The notes beneath the pieces were generated by a model. It made no database searches and was not told the origin of the DNA. It worked only from the letters and a program-made list of their open reading frames with translations. Source: Golubevia sp. BC0850 (Eukaryota; Basidiomycota; Exobasidiomycetes; Golubeviales; Golubeviaceae). Taken from it: 64,000 nucleotides of DNA. A program made the position numbers and the translations under genes. The stretch is from positions 1 through 64,000 of the forward strand of contig JAAVVG010000002.1 in NCBI GenBank assembly GCA_012976225.1, read 5' to 3'. Shown one piece after another: positions 46,732-58,241 of this stretch (the first letter of the stretch is position 1; every line of letters starts with the position of its first letter).

Positions 46732-46963
46732 ACGAGGAGACGCGCAACGGAAAGGGAAGTTCAAAGGAGTGGGAATCAATTGGCTCAGACTTGGCCCTTT
46801 GAATTGTTTGATTAAAGGAGAATTGATTTTGGTGATTGCGATTAAAGGGAAAGACAATGAATACGGAACTTTTGGTGTGTTGCTTGCGAGACTTTTTGTT
46901 TCTTTTTCTTCTCTCCTCCGACCTGGCCATTTATGTTCCCCAACAAACGTTCGGAGCTATAAT

Positions 46964-49557
46964 TTATTGATGCTCTCGATTTGTGTTGGCTTGCGTCCAA
47001 GATACGACACGGTTGTATAGCTGATAGGATGAGGTAAGAGAGTCGGAGAATGGTTCAACATGAAGTGTCGTGATGAGTTTGAGACTTGAGAAAGTAGACT
47101 CACAGCATCTTTGACAAAGGTGCCTCCCAGACCTTCTAGATGAACTTCTCTCTTCTTGTGACAGCTGTGGGAGTAAGCGTCGGAGAAGTCGAAGAAAAGA
47201 CGATCGCGTTAGGGTTAAGCCAGGGAAGCGAAAAGTCTTTTTCCTTCGAGATGACACTTACGTTTGAGCGTGTTTCCTGATGAAGAAAGATTCGGAATGA
47301 AATAAATAGGATTCATTTAATATCGTCAAAGATGGACCCAGGAAGAAGCGGAATCGATACCTGTCTGCAATGAGAATCGTCGACTTACCACCAGAAGATT
47401 CTGTGGAAAAGAGGAGGCAAGAGATCAGCTGGATGCTCCTCTTTCAGCTTCTACGGATACTGTTTCATTCACTCGATAGGTTTCTTGAGTACTCACTCCG
47501 GAACCTTGATTTCACCGAGCTTGATAGATTGAATGTCGACGACTGGTTTGCAAGTGAAAGGGATGAAGGCAGTGAGATCTCTCTCTCTCATCCTTCCCAT
47601 ATCTGACCAGATCAGAAGATTTTCGGTAGGATAATAGTGAGATGACTCACATTTTTGACAGACATGACATTTCCCTTGAACCATAGAATCTCTGTTATGA
47701 TGCTTCGAAATATGCTTAGTTACTACTTTGCGAAAGGCAACAGGTGGGGTGAAAGGCTCTGTAGAAAAGAAGGATCGAAGTAAATGGGATTGGGAAAGTC
47801 AGAAGATGAGCAAGGTAAGACCTATCAGAAACAATTACTTCTCCTATGACTGTCACACTTCGATTTCAGAAGTCACTCACCTCCGGTCTTCGAATCGATT
47901 CCATGAGCGTTTTGCAGGTGATAGTTATAGGCTGAAGGAATCATGAAGAATGATCTGTCGGTTACTTCATCTCATTTGACATGAGATTGGCTACTTCGAG
48001 AAAAGGTCGCTTCAACCCAGATCCCTTGAACCTCATTCTCACCTGAGTTCTTGGTCTTAAACCACATCTTGTGTCCATTCTCCAAGCAAATTGGACACAG
48101 ACCTGTCGTAACAGAAAGATGATGACAGACAAGCATGCAAAAAGAGTAAGACGCTAGGACGGAAGGGATGTTAGAAGAGAGCAAGCTGACTGTCAACTCG
48201 CCTTCTTTAGCAGCTCCAGTTGACTTGATAAACCTTGGAGTATACAGATCGAAGAGACAATCAGGCTCATTTCTATCTCCAAAAGACTGGACTCCGCGTT
48301 TGGCTTGTTCCAAGATGTCGGGATGAAATCTGAAGGGAATTGAGACGAGACGAAGAGATTTTCAATAGGTGCGCAGACTTTCCCCTTTCTGTCTTTTCGT
48401 CCAGGCTCCCTCTCTTGATGCACTTACTTGGAAGAAATTTGGCCGCCAAAAATCTGGATTTGAAGAGAAGGAGGTAGACTTGAGGGGACTTGGTAGCGTT
48501 GGTAGAAGCCAGGAAAGAGAGTGGATTGTAGTTGCATTCCTTGAGGAAACATTCTCTGACTTTCAATTTTGGAAGTTCCATCTGAGATCGTACCATTTCT
48601 CAATTGATCGTCTGCGGGAACAGGAGGAGGGACAACGTCTTCTGCGACATCAGTTCCCTCACTTGAGATTGTTGAGAGATCGGAGCTTGAATCGTTCTCT
48701 TTGTGAAAGTTGAAAGAATCTTTTTCCACGATAGGAGAAGTCCAACTGGAGTCTCTGCTGGTTTGGAAGGTTTTGTTTGATACTGAGCCAGAAGGAGATC
48801 TCTTCAATCTTTTGCTACTTGAACCGAATTCTGCTTCTTCTTCTTCCTCCTCATCCAAATCTGTAAGATCACTTCCATAATCTAGATGGCCCTCTCTACC
48901 ATCCTCCAGAATTTGATGACCTTCCATCAAAGTAGCAGGAAGCTTGTCTGCCAGAATGTTGCTCGTTACTATTGAAGGTTTTGCTTGAGCGTTCGAAGTT
49001 GGAATTGCGGAACTGGCTCTTTTCCAAGACGCTGCTGCTGCTGCTGGTTCGTCAAGAGGAAGACTTCCAGCTCTTCTTCGACCTCTCAGACTCAAAGGGA
49101 CAGGAGCTTTTGGATAGAAAGGAACCGAGGAGAGAACGAAGGAGGACAAAGGCGAACCGGCGGAGAGTGAAATTTCTGCTATTTCTGCTTCACGTGAAGT
49201 ACGAGCTCTTGCGCCCCTTCTATGTCTCCTCCAAGTAGCCCCTTTTTTCTGAGTAGAGAACGATGGAATCGTATCTTCTGGGGGTTCCACGAAAGTGATC
49301 TTAGGTTTCGAAGGAGGTCTAGGTTTGGGCTTGACTTTCTCTTTGACATCAGGCAGGCTAGATTCCAGGACTTCCATCTCCTTTCTATCGACGGATCTTT
49401 GAGAAGACAGATCGATTAATGATTCAGAGTCCTGACTCATCGATAGGTGCTCTTTGACTCTGACAGCTTTTTGAGACCGTGTTTCGACTGTTGTTGAAGG
49501 AGTCGATCGAGAGAAAGACAGTAGAATGTCTGCTACAGATTCTGTTTCTTCGACCAT
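46964..49557 (-). CDS. Rua1-type (DUF4451) zinc-finger transcription regulator
   Basis: Ten exons (49557-48428, 48329-48202, 48102-48043, 47931-47881, 47758-47651, 47542-47497, 47400-47389, 47276-47262, 47164-47104, 47020-46964) all keep frame for about 555 residues. The first exon is a disordered acidic/basic region with nuclear-type basic patches (WRRHRRGARAR). The C-terminal domain resembles Ustilago Rua1, a regulator of glycolipid genes: LFDLYTPRFIKSTGAAKEG, then LCPICLENGHKMWFKTKNS and AYNYHLQNAHGI (CxxC plus HxxxxH), PFTPPVAFRKV, KCHVCQKF, KVPEIFWWKHAQTCHKK. All zinc ligands appear conserved. Exons 7 and 8 are only 12 and 15 bases, and intron 2 is of GC-AG type. DNA binding in the nucleus is inferred; the target genes are unknown. 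Confidence 0.82.
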
Positions 49558-49714
49558 TGTAGAATCTGTGGTCCTAGTAGCGATTAGTTTGTTGATAGGG
49601 TTCAGGTTCTGCTCTTGTTGTTTCAGAGGCGAGATTGTTTCTTGATCTTGAAGAATTGATGAAGGCTCTGGTCCTTTCTCCGCCGTACTGGAGAACCGAG
49701 TCTTTATACTTCTG

Positions 49715-51544
49715 TTAGATCTGGTAACTTGAAGGGGAAAATTTCGGCCTAGTGAGATAGCAGAAAAGGGAGTTAGATAGATGCATCAGCTAATGAAGCT
49801 TACCGAGTAATGTCTTCCAAGTGCATCAACTCACTCTCTTTGTTTTGGGACGATCTGCCTGATCTTCTGTTGTCCGACTTATTATTTCTCAAATTGTTCC
49901 TAAGTTGAGGCTTTGCTTTGAGCATTTGAGTTTGAGGAGCTGCTCGTCTTTGAGATTCGAAGGCCCCTTTGCGAAGAAGTTGAGTTTCAGCCCCAAGTTC
50001 CTCATCCAAACCATTGTTGAACTGAGTTCTTGATGTGCCGACAGAATTCCTAGTATAGATTTGTTGTCCAGACTTGTAGTAAGTGGGATGCTGTTCTCTT
50101 CTCATTTGAGACGAAGAGAGTCGAGCTCTTGAAGGCTTCTCTGATGGCGATTGAGGTCTTGACGACTCGGCCTCGGTCCTTGAAGACGAAAATGAAAACG
50201 AGAGAGCCCCGGTAATTGTGTCTTGGGAGTCTCTCTTTCGTTTCGCAATCTCAATCTTTCCGTTCTTGAAGCCGATTCTGTCCTCCAGGTCTTCAGATTC
50301 ATCACTTTCTAGTTCCCTCAGTCCCAAGAAAGTAGAGTCCTTTGAGCGACTCCCTCTAATTTTGAACAACGAAGTGGGAACTGGTGTAGATGACAGAGCC
50401 ATGAGATCTGGAGATTGGGAATGTAACCAGGACTGAGTCGGAGTCTGCTTGTCGAACGAGTTGATTCTGGAGTTTGAAGAGTTGGAAAGCGACCTCGAGT
50501 CTGATGTTGAAGTTGTCGAACGAGATAGAAAACTGATTGTTTGAGTCTGATCAAAGAAATTGAGAAAGAAGAGAGCCAAAGAAGAGAGGTCAAAAGAGGT
50601 GAGAAATCGATCAAGAAGACGGAAAGTAGCCGAAACCCACTCACCATGGCTTGAGTTCCAGCACCAGCAAACAACCTTGTAGGAGTTAAACTCCTGGGAA
50701 TCATGTTTCTAGATCCTCTGCTACTACTTTCTGCCCTATTATCCCCAACCTCATCTCCGAATTCAGTGTCTTCATCGTCGTCGTCGTCGTCAAAGAAATC
50801 TTGACCGAAGTCCGCAGCTATCGGCTGACTCTCACTTTCTTTCGAGAAGGATCCTCCATTGGAAGTTGAACCAGTTAAGAGAGATTTTAAGTGAGACTGG
50901 TTCTTCCAAAGAGACAGAGTCGAGTTCAAATCTTCTTTCTCGTATTCTTGACTTTGAGAAGTAGGAGAAAAGAGATCTTCGTCTTGACGGATTTTTCGAA
51001 TGTATGCCATCCCATTTCCTTGATCTCCTTTGGTGTTCTCCCAAGTACTTCTTAAATCATTCAAACCATCATTAAAATCTAGATTACTCATTCTACTGGT
51101 AGGCTTGCTGTTGAAGTCGATTGGTGAAAGCGTCTTCCCACTTCCACTTCTAGAACTGAAGCCTGTACCCGCCCTACTCCCGACTCTCGGTCCCATCTTC
51201 CTTTCGATCAGCTTCTCCAATTCCTCCTTTCCAAAATTCAGACTTTGATTCTCTTTCCTATTGAGGTTCTCCAACTCGGAACCATTCCTAGTCAAAGATT
51301 CAAGTGGAGACAACCCGAAAGGATTGAGATTCATTTCTTCATCTCCATCTCTCCTTTGTTCTAGTTCTTTATCTTGCTCTGACGTAGTTCTAAATCTTAT
51401 GTTCTCTCTAAGTTGTGCTTTATCTTGATCTTGTTGATCGAAGTCTAAACCTTGCTGCAACAAATCTTCCTCGTCTTCGGTTTCGTGTGACCTTATCGAA
51501 TGAGTTCGATTACGTCCTTGAAGAATCGAACTAGATCTTTCCAT
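49715..51544 (-). CDS. hydrophilic low-complexity protein, unknown function
   Basis: Three exons (51544-50645, 50546-49804, 49748-49715) join in frame for about 558 residues. The protein is rich in Ser, Glu, Asn and Arg. It has a helical Glu/Arg/Gln-rich N-terminus, a segment with Gly/Ser/Arg repeats (GPRVGSRAGTGFSSRSGSGK), a run of six Asp near residue 250 and a basic Arg/Gln/Asn-rich C-terminus (LRNNLRNNKSDNRRSGR). A conserved-looking motif SLTPTRLFAGAGTQAM spans the first splice junction. I recognise no family. Its stop lies 157 bases upstream of the Rua1-type start codon on the same strand. A merged model would need a frame change, so I keep two genes. Confidence 0.6.
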
Positions 51545-51986
51545 GATTAAGAGATTGGAAGGTTGACGTCTCGGTTGAACTGGAAGAGCTTCCCTTGATT
51601 GTCTGAGAATCTCGGGAGACCAAACGGCTGAGGTTGAAAGCGGCTTCTTCGCTTCTTCTCGTTAGGTTTGAGGGTTGCCTTGGTATTGATTTTGACTTGA
51701 AATTCTTAAGGTAGCTTCAAAATCAAGGATGGTAGGAAGCTGGAGGTCAGCAGAACAGAAGTTGCGAGTTCTGTTGTGTTTGGTAAGAGGACAACAGGAT
51801 CGCGGTGAGGAACCAGTGTGAACGAACCTCTTTCTCCACCCGAAAGTCTTCTCCTGTCCAGATCAAAGGTTCATCGAAGCAACGGAACGATTTCAAAAGT
51901 TTGATCACCAGTTAGAGATCAGGGCCAAACAAATTAAAGAAACGTTCAAGGCGATGTAAAGGGCAAGATACAATGATTTAACACTC
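51545..51986. other. intergenic region
   Basis: No gene is seen. The stretch separates two minus-strand genes and would hold the promoter of the unknown low-complexity gene and the 3' UTR of Cms1. Confidence 0.5.
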
Positions 51987-53663
51987 TCAATAGAACACCA
52001 ACTTTAACTTTCCATCTCCCAACTTCTTCCTGATTCTCTCATTTCCAAGCAACCTAATCACCTCATCTCTATTTTCCTTCACATCCAACAAATTCATTTC
52101 CTTCCCATCGAGCCAACTCAAATCCAAAACCAACGTTTTCAATCCTTCCAAATTAAAGCTTTCATTCTCAATCAAGGCCAAAATTCGATTCGGAGTTCCA
52201 ACAGCCAAAGGAGTCTTGGTGGTCTTCAGGAATGTAGTTTGAGCTGCAAGTTTCAAATGTCGAGAGAAAAGTTTAGCGACTGTCAAAGTTGATGTTGAAG
52301 TTGGCTTGCTCGTAGGTTTGCCTGTTTCTTTCTCATTAGATTTTGACTTTTTCTTGGCCGGCTTTGAAGATTCTGCAGGTGGAGGGTTTGGTAGAAGTGA
52401 TCTCAAACCTCGAGCTAAATCGGTGGCTCGAACTGCATTTCCTGTGATGATGCAGATGAAGGGACTTCCATTTCCTTCGGATGAAGAGTCCTTCGGAGAC
52501 TTGAGATCTAGTTTTTCTAGATCTTTGAGCTGTTTTGGGAGGGTTGGAAGGGCTGGAAAAATGGATGGTAGAGCGACGGGAGAGAGAAAAGGAGAGAGAT
52601 GAGCAAAGGTCGACGAGGACAGACAAACAGGGACCCTTGAACAAGATGAATGTGACATCATGGGAATTTGAATTGCTCGATCGAAGATAGGATTGGGGAA
52701 GCTGAGCAAGAAACGGCCTGGAGTTAAAGCTCACCTTGGGTCAAAAAGCCAGGAAGATTCTCAATCGAACGCTCCTTTCTGAATTCCACCTCTTGGAGCA
52801 TCTCGTCTGTTGAAAAGGACGATAAAACAGATGACAAGAAAGTGAAGGGGCAAAGAATTCAATGGTCAGCAAGTGAAGTTCCAAAACGAGGCAAGAGGTT
52901 CGCAGCAAAAGCAAGCATAGTCAGAAGACTGTTCGACTGCCTTGAGTTCATGTTTTTGCAGTGATTTGAGCGGGGAATCTCATAAGAGTTTTGAGAAATC
53001 CAAGCCATTAGAGAGAAAAAAAGAACTCACCTCTAATCCTTAATTCATCCAACTCCATCTCGGAAAGTTTGTTCAAACTAAGTCTCATCTTCTTGAAGAG
53101 ATAATCTGTTTGATAAGAGGGAGGTTGAGAAGCTACCGATACTATGCTAGCAGCTTCAATTTCGATTGCTTTCTGAAGTAGTGGGGAGAGAAGTAGAGGG
53201 TAGGGAAGGTTGAGAATGAGGTCTTTGGATCTGCTGGTCTTCCTCCCACAAAGCGAATTCTCCGTCTTGACCAAACGTTCCTCTATGTCAAAACGAATCC
53301 TAATTTCCAGGGTCATAGATTCCAACAGCTACCCTCCCCTTGTCCATCTGCAGCATCCTGTTGTTCACTCACTTTCAACTTCCTAGCCTTTTCATTCTCC
53401 TTCCTTTTCCTCTTCTTATTCTCACTAGCAGCGGTTAGAGCTCCATCCACTTTCTCATCTTTTCGTTCAACCTTTCCGTCCCTGAGATCATCACCTTCAC
53501 CTCCGCTCATTACGGACTGATTGTCCCAAACTTCTCCTTCTCCATCTGAACCTGCGTCTGCGTCTTGATCGACCACCAGCACACCATCTTGTTGAGAGCT
53601 TGAAGCAGAAACTAGTGAGAAATTGTCATCGATTGCTAGATCGTCTTCCAATGAATCTGCCAT
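51987..53663 (-). CDS. CMS1: Cms1-like small-subunit ribosome biogenesis protein
   Basis: Four exons (53663-53373, 53172-53031, 52806-52735, 52552-51987) join in frame for about 356 residues. Cms1 associates with 90S pre-ribosomes in the nucleolus and has a degenerate DEAD-box-helicase-like fold. The N-terminus is acidic and then very basic (KKRKRKENEKARKLK), typical of nucleolar proteins. Family blocks follow: YLFKKMRLSLNKLSEMELDELRI, SIENLPGFL, IITGNAVRATDLARGLRSL, VAKLFSRHLKLAAQTTFLK, AVGTPNRILALIE (motif Ib-like), LKTLVLDLSWLDGKEMN and DEVIRLL. No Walker A is present, as expected for Cms1. It is divergent from Pet127, 223 bases away. Confidence 0.88.
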
Positions 53664-53886
53664 GATATTCGATCGATTCGAGGAATTAATGAGAGTCACT
53701 TTTTGAGAAGAATTCAAGATTCAAAAAAATCTCCAGATCATCACAACCACCCACCACCGAATCATCAAGTAGTTCAACTCGAAGCTGAAAGGGGAAGAAG
53801 AAAGGAGATTTCACAAAGTAGGAATTAGAATCGAGAAAGGATTCAAGAAAGCGGAGAAGAAGTAGAAGAGGAAGCAAGTTCAAGCG
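53664..53886. promoter_or_regulatory. divergent promoter of CMS1 and PET127
   Basis: The interval of 223 bases between outward start codons contains no coding signal. Confidence 0.4.
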
Positions 53887-56800
53887 ATGTCATCCTTCCA
53901 GAGGCTTAGAACAACAGCAGTTAGACCTACTTCTAGATCGTCCAAGGTCTCTAGTTATTCTCCTTTGATTTCCAGAACTAGATATTTATCAACTTCATTA
54001 ACTGCAAGAACGGAAATCAAACATCGAGGCAGTACAACTTCTTCCACCTCGAATCAAGCTTCTACTTCCCCTCCCCCTCCTCCTGCTCCTGCCTTCATCT
54101 CCAATAGGCTCAAAGCTTTCTTCTCCAAATCTATCGTCGAACCTTCATCTTCTTCAAGCTCTAATGGTAACAAACTTTCAAAGTTAGACAGATCCAGTCA
54201 GAAGTTGAATCAGATCCATGAAGCTATTTTAGCAGGAGAAAGAGCTGCTTTAGGTGCAGTCGAAGCTGATCGTAGGAAGTTAAGAGAAAGAGCGTTGAGG
54301 ATGAGAGCAGTAGAGAATCAAAAGAGAGCTTCGACCAGTCAATCTATGAAGGAGGCCCATTTTAATAATCATGGAAAGAAGGAGGAATCCAGATTGCCAA
54401 CCATCATCAATCTTCAATCTTCTACTACTACTTCTACTCTTCCTCCTCATGTGAGCCCACCTTCAAGGAAACTCTTTGATCCACTCAATGCCTTGGAATA
54501 TAGACTGGACAAGATGCTATCAGAAAGTGAAGGAATGGGAACGTTGGCAGTTAGGTTACAAGCTAGAGGCAGAGAAAATGCTTTACGAGACAGACTTCTT
54601 CGAACGTCTCTGGCAGCTCAGGAAAGGAATGAGAAGAAAGAAGCCAAGAGATTGAGAAGAGAAGCTTTGAAACTATCCAAGAAGGAAGGCAACTCTGAAC
54701 AAGAGCTTGATTCCAGCAAGACATGGAACGCACTCGCAAAATCGATTGGAGGTTTGGATGATCACTCTTCAAAACAAAGGGAGGGAATCGCCATCCCTGT
54801 CAGTGAACCTTCAGACTCTCTTTCTGAATTATGGGGTACGGATACACTGGAACCTTCTTCTGAGAGTGGCTTCCCTACAACTTCGGATCTACTTCAAAGA
54901 GACGTTCCAGCTCATCTGGATGGTCCTCATTCCTTCGCTGCAAGAGCTCCATCTCCAACTCCCTATCTTCCACCGTCCTTCTCACGAAAATTTCCTTCTT
55001 CAGTCAGAGAGCGAGGAAGGAAAGTGACTACCTTAGTTTATGGAGGAGAAGCTTTACTGAAAGCAAGAGTCATTAAGAGACCTCCTCGAAAGGAAACGGA
55101 CACTTCACAACTAGATTCAGATCAATTAGAGGCTAGAGAGAAGGCTAGGATTTGGTCAGAACAGAGACAAGGAAGGATCTCAGGACCTGACGTTCCGGTG
55201 GAGAAAGTAGAACCCCTCAGACCGATGGAGGTACCTCCTCTGGCTCATGGATTAGATAGAGTTTTGTTCAACCCTGGAGTCTACTGGTTAAGAGATCCAA
55301 GATCTGGAATTTACAATTTCGATCCTACTCTGAGGAAGATCTTGGACGTGGATCTTTTCGATTATTCTGCTTTACCTCCTTACATCACTTCGAGTAAAGA
55401 TGAAGAGCTGATCGAGTTGACGAGGAGAGCCAAGAGGAAGTTCTGTGGAAGTACTTCGAGTATGTGAGTTTGCTCAAGATGTTGAGGTCTGTTGTTCGAA
55501 ATTGGGCTTTCACTGACGATCATTCCTTTCTTTCGTATCCTTCTCAGGACGGCTGTCTTGAGTCAATGCTACTTCTTACTTAGTGGCTGGAGAGATCCAG
55601 ACACGAGTGGGTTCAGTGCTCCATTCGATTCGATGGTGAGTATCTGACAACTAAAAGTTTCTCGAGGATCCAAAACAAGGAATCTGACAACCTTCCGCTC
55701 TCTCGAAATCCTATCCAGCTTACTGGATTCTCCGCAGGAGCAAAGCTTCCGGCTTCCATTCTACTGAACCATAATCCGCCAACCGATCCCTCTTCCTCAA
55801 GCACCTACGCCATCGATTCAGACAAGGCTGCTTCTGGAGAAAGTGAGAACAATAATTACGTCTTGACTCAACTTGGAAAGAGCATGGAGAAGTTGTTGAC
55901 TTGTTCTCCCGAAGAGTTCCAGCGATTTCATAGACTTAGAAGTAGAGGGATCGGAGAAGAAGAGAGAGGAAAAAAGGAGAGCTATCATTATGCTATGGTG
56001 AGAATCGCTACCAAAGTCTGGCTCAGTTTCAGCAACTGCGAACCTCTTCCCTCTTACATTTCATTCTTTCCTCTCTCGTTACGCCCTTTCTCTACAGACT
56101 GACAAACTGATGATGCGATCTCAGCTGGATTGTCAAGATTCGAGACTACCAAGACAGACGTTCGACCTCAAGACCAGAGCCGTTCTACCAATTCGAAGCG
56201 ACAGAGCCAATTGGGTCGAACATTCCGGATATCAGATCCGAAACTCTCTTGGTTTGATTGAAAGTTTCGAAAGGGAATACTTCGATATGGTCAGAGCTGC
56301 TTTTTTGAAATACAGCTTTCAGGTGAGCGTCGATGCTACTTCTTTTGATCGATTCGGAACGTCTGGGCATAGCTGACATTTCTTTGATCGTGATTCAGGC
56401 TCGTATCGGTCATATGGATGGAATTTTCGTCGCCTATCACAATACAGGAACGATGTTTGGTTTCCAGTACTTCCCTTTGGAGGAGATGAACAATAGGATC
56501 TTCGGCTCGACTGAGATGGCTGAGCAAGCTTTCAGACTGTGTTTGGCTTTGATGGAAAGAATTCTGGAAGTCGCTACGGAGTTATTCCCGAACGAGGTGA
56601 GTTGCTTTCTCAAACTCCGAACGCTTGGTTCATCTCTGACCTTTTCCTTCCTTTCGATTCCTCGCAGACTCTGAAGCTCACATTTGAGACACCAGATCCT
56701 ACCGGATTTGACAATCGAAGGGACTGCGATGCCATGAAGGTCTTCGTGGAACCTGCTTCAGTCGAAGCGCCAGACGAATCTGCTTCTACTGCTTCCGCGG

Positions 56801-57588
56801 AGGAGGGATCAAACTCTGACGTCCAGCGATCTCGAAAGATTGCTCAGTTAGAGATCAAAGTGGATAGGTATCTCGATGATGGTCTTGTTGAAGGACCTGT
56901 GGACTTCAGCGCTCCTCCAGGAAGAGCTATTGACCCTGCTACCGAGGACGAGATCGAAAAGAGGATGAGGGAAGCTCTGCCTCCTGTCAAATGTGAGTTC
57001 CTGCGCTTCTTCCGTTTGCGTTCAAGTACTGACCGGTCACCTCTCTCTTCTCGCCCACTTGCAGGGGAAGTCGACTACTCAATCACACCTCTTCAGATTT
57101 CGGAAACTGAGATCCAACGAAACCTCAAACAGTTACGAGTGCGGCAGAGAAGACTCGGCGTCTTGACCCTCCCGAACGTCGAAGCAATCAACGTTCGAGA
57201 TCAAGAAAGAGAAGCCGAATTGGCTCAAGATCCAGAGGCTTTACTTCAATTCCTGGAAGACAGAGCCAGTGGAGTCGCAGCTGGTATGCCCAGAGCACCT
57301 GGTCAACACGAGCCGACAGATCCTTCTTCAATCGTCAAGTCTATCCAGCAGAAGAATCTCAAGCTTCAAGAATCGGACGAGACAAGAGAAGAGGAAAGAA
57401 GCTTGGCTTCGACCTCCGAAGCTGCTGCCGCTGCTTCCCTACCGTCTCTTTCACCTACCTCCTGGAAGAAGGTTTCGCCTGCGGATCAAAGGATGAGGAG
57501 GATGAGGGAGCTCTCCAGACTTGGGGCTCAAGATGCAAAGGAGAGGGAAGAGAAAGATACGCTCCAGATGTATGAACGAAGGGATTAG
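53887..57588 (+). CDS. PET127: mitochondrial RNA-processing protein Pet127
   Basis: Seven exons (53887-55463, 55548-55635, 55719-55997, 56098-56322, 56399-56596, 56668-56992, 57065-57588) join in frame for about 1,071 residues. In yeast, Pet127 is a membrane-associated mitochondrial protein needed for 5' processing and turnover of mitochondrial RNAs. The first 45 residues are Arg/Ser/Thr-rich without acids, a good presequence. After a low-complexity Arg/Lys-rich region the conserved core begins near residue 455: HGLDRVLFNPGVYWLRDP, YNFDPTLRKILDVDLFDY, PPYITSSKDEEL, CGSTSSMTAVLSQCYFLLSG, NYVLTQLGKSMEKLLTCS, DCQDSRLPRQTFDLKTRA, HMDGIFVAYHNT and FGFQYFPLEEMN. The family has a PD-(D/E)xK-like nuclease fold; DSRLP..TFDLKTR fits that motif. 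The Glu/Arg-rich C-terminal tail is unconserved. Confidence 0.95.
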
Positions 57589-58241
57589 GGAGACTTCTTC
57601 TGACCCACGATGCCATATAGATTTGCCTGTAATTTAATAAAGCACCACTTCCATGTAATTCTGTTTCCAGCAATTTCCTTGCACATCTCGTCTGCTATCT
57701 CTGAGCGTCGCTGTGGGTTCACGAGAAAAAGGTAAATACAATTGCTGATGATGAGGATATTGAAGCTCGAAGCAACAACAGCTGAGGTCATACAAGACCG
57801 ACCGAACGAGAAAAGGAGAGTGTTAAGAAGGCGGGAAGGTGAAACATAAGCGGACGATAGAAAGCAAAAAGGAAAGGGAGTGGACCAGGAAAAATAAAGA
57901 GATGAGGTTGAGAAAAGAGAGTGCAATAAGAACGAAGCAAAGAGTTTGAGAAACTGAGCTTGAATGTCTGGATATCAATAAGAGAAGGGAAAGAAGATAC
58001 GAGCCAGAAAATTGAAAGTTTTTTCGGGAGATATGGTGACGAGGTTGAAGAGAACGGGGGTGGAAAAATGAGAAAACATCAGCTACTTGAGCTGAGAGTT
58101 GAAAGAAGTGATTGAGAAAGATAATTCTTGGAAGAAGTGAACGACCTTGAGACTTTTGTGATTTGAAAAGATGGGTTTGATCCGTTTCGTTGCATCCAGT
58201 TCTTCCAGCTTCATTTGAGAGTTTTGGTCGAGTGAGAGAAA
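57589..58241. other. intergenic region between convergent genes
   Basis: About 650 bases carry only short frames without domains. They are likely 3' UTR sequence of PET127 and of the GPI-anchored protein gene. No repeat or RNA gene was recognised. Confidence 0.5.

Noticed and set aside
47208-47219. GTTAGGGTTAA as an interstitial telomere repeat
   Set aside because: On the coding strand it is the CTAAC branch-point region of an intron in the Rua1-type gene; too short to be telomeric.
46964-51544. One long gene joining the unknown low-complexity protein to the Rua1-type gene
   Set aside because: The candidate splice at 49803-49749 leads in frame to a stop at 49715, not into the Rua1 frame. 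Two complete genes explain the sequence better.
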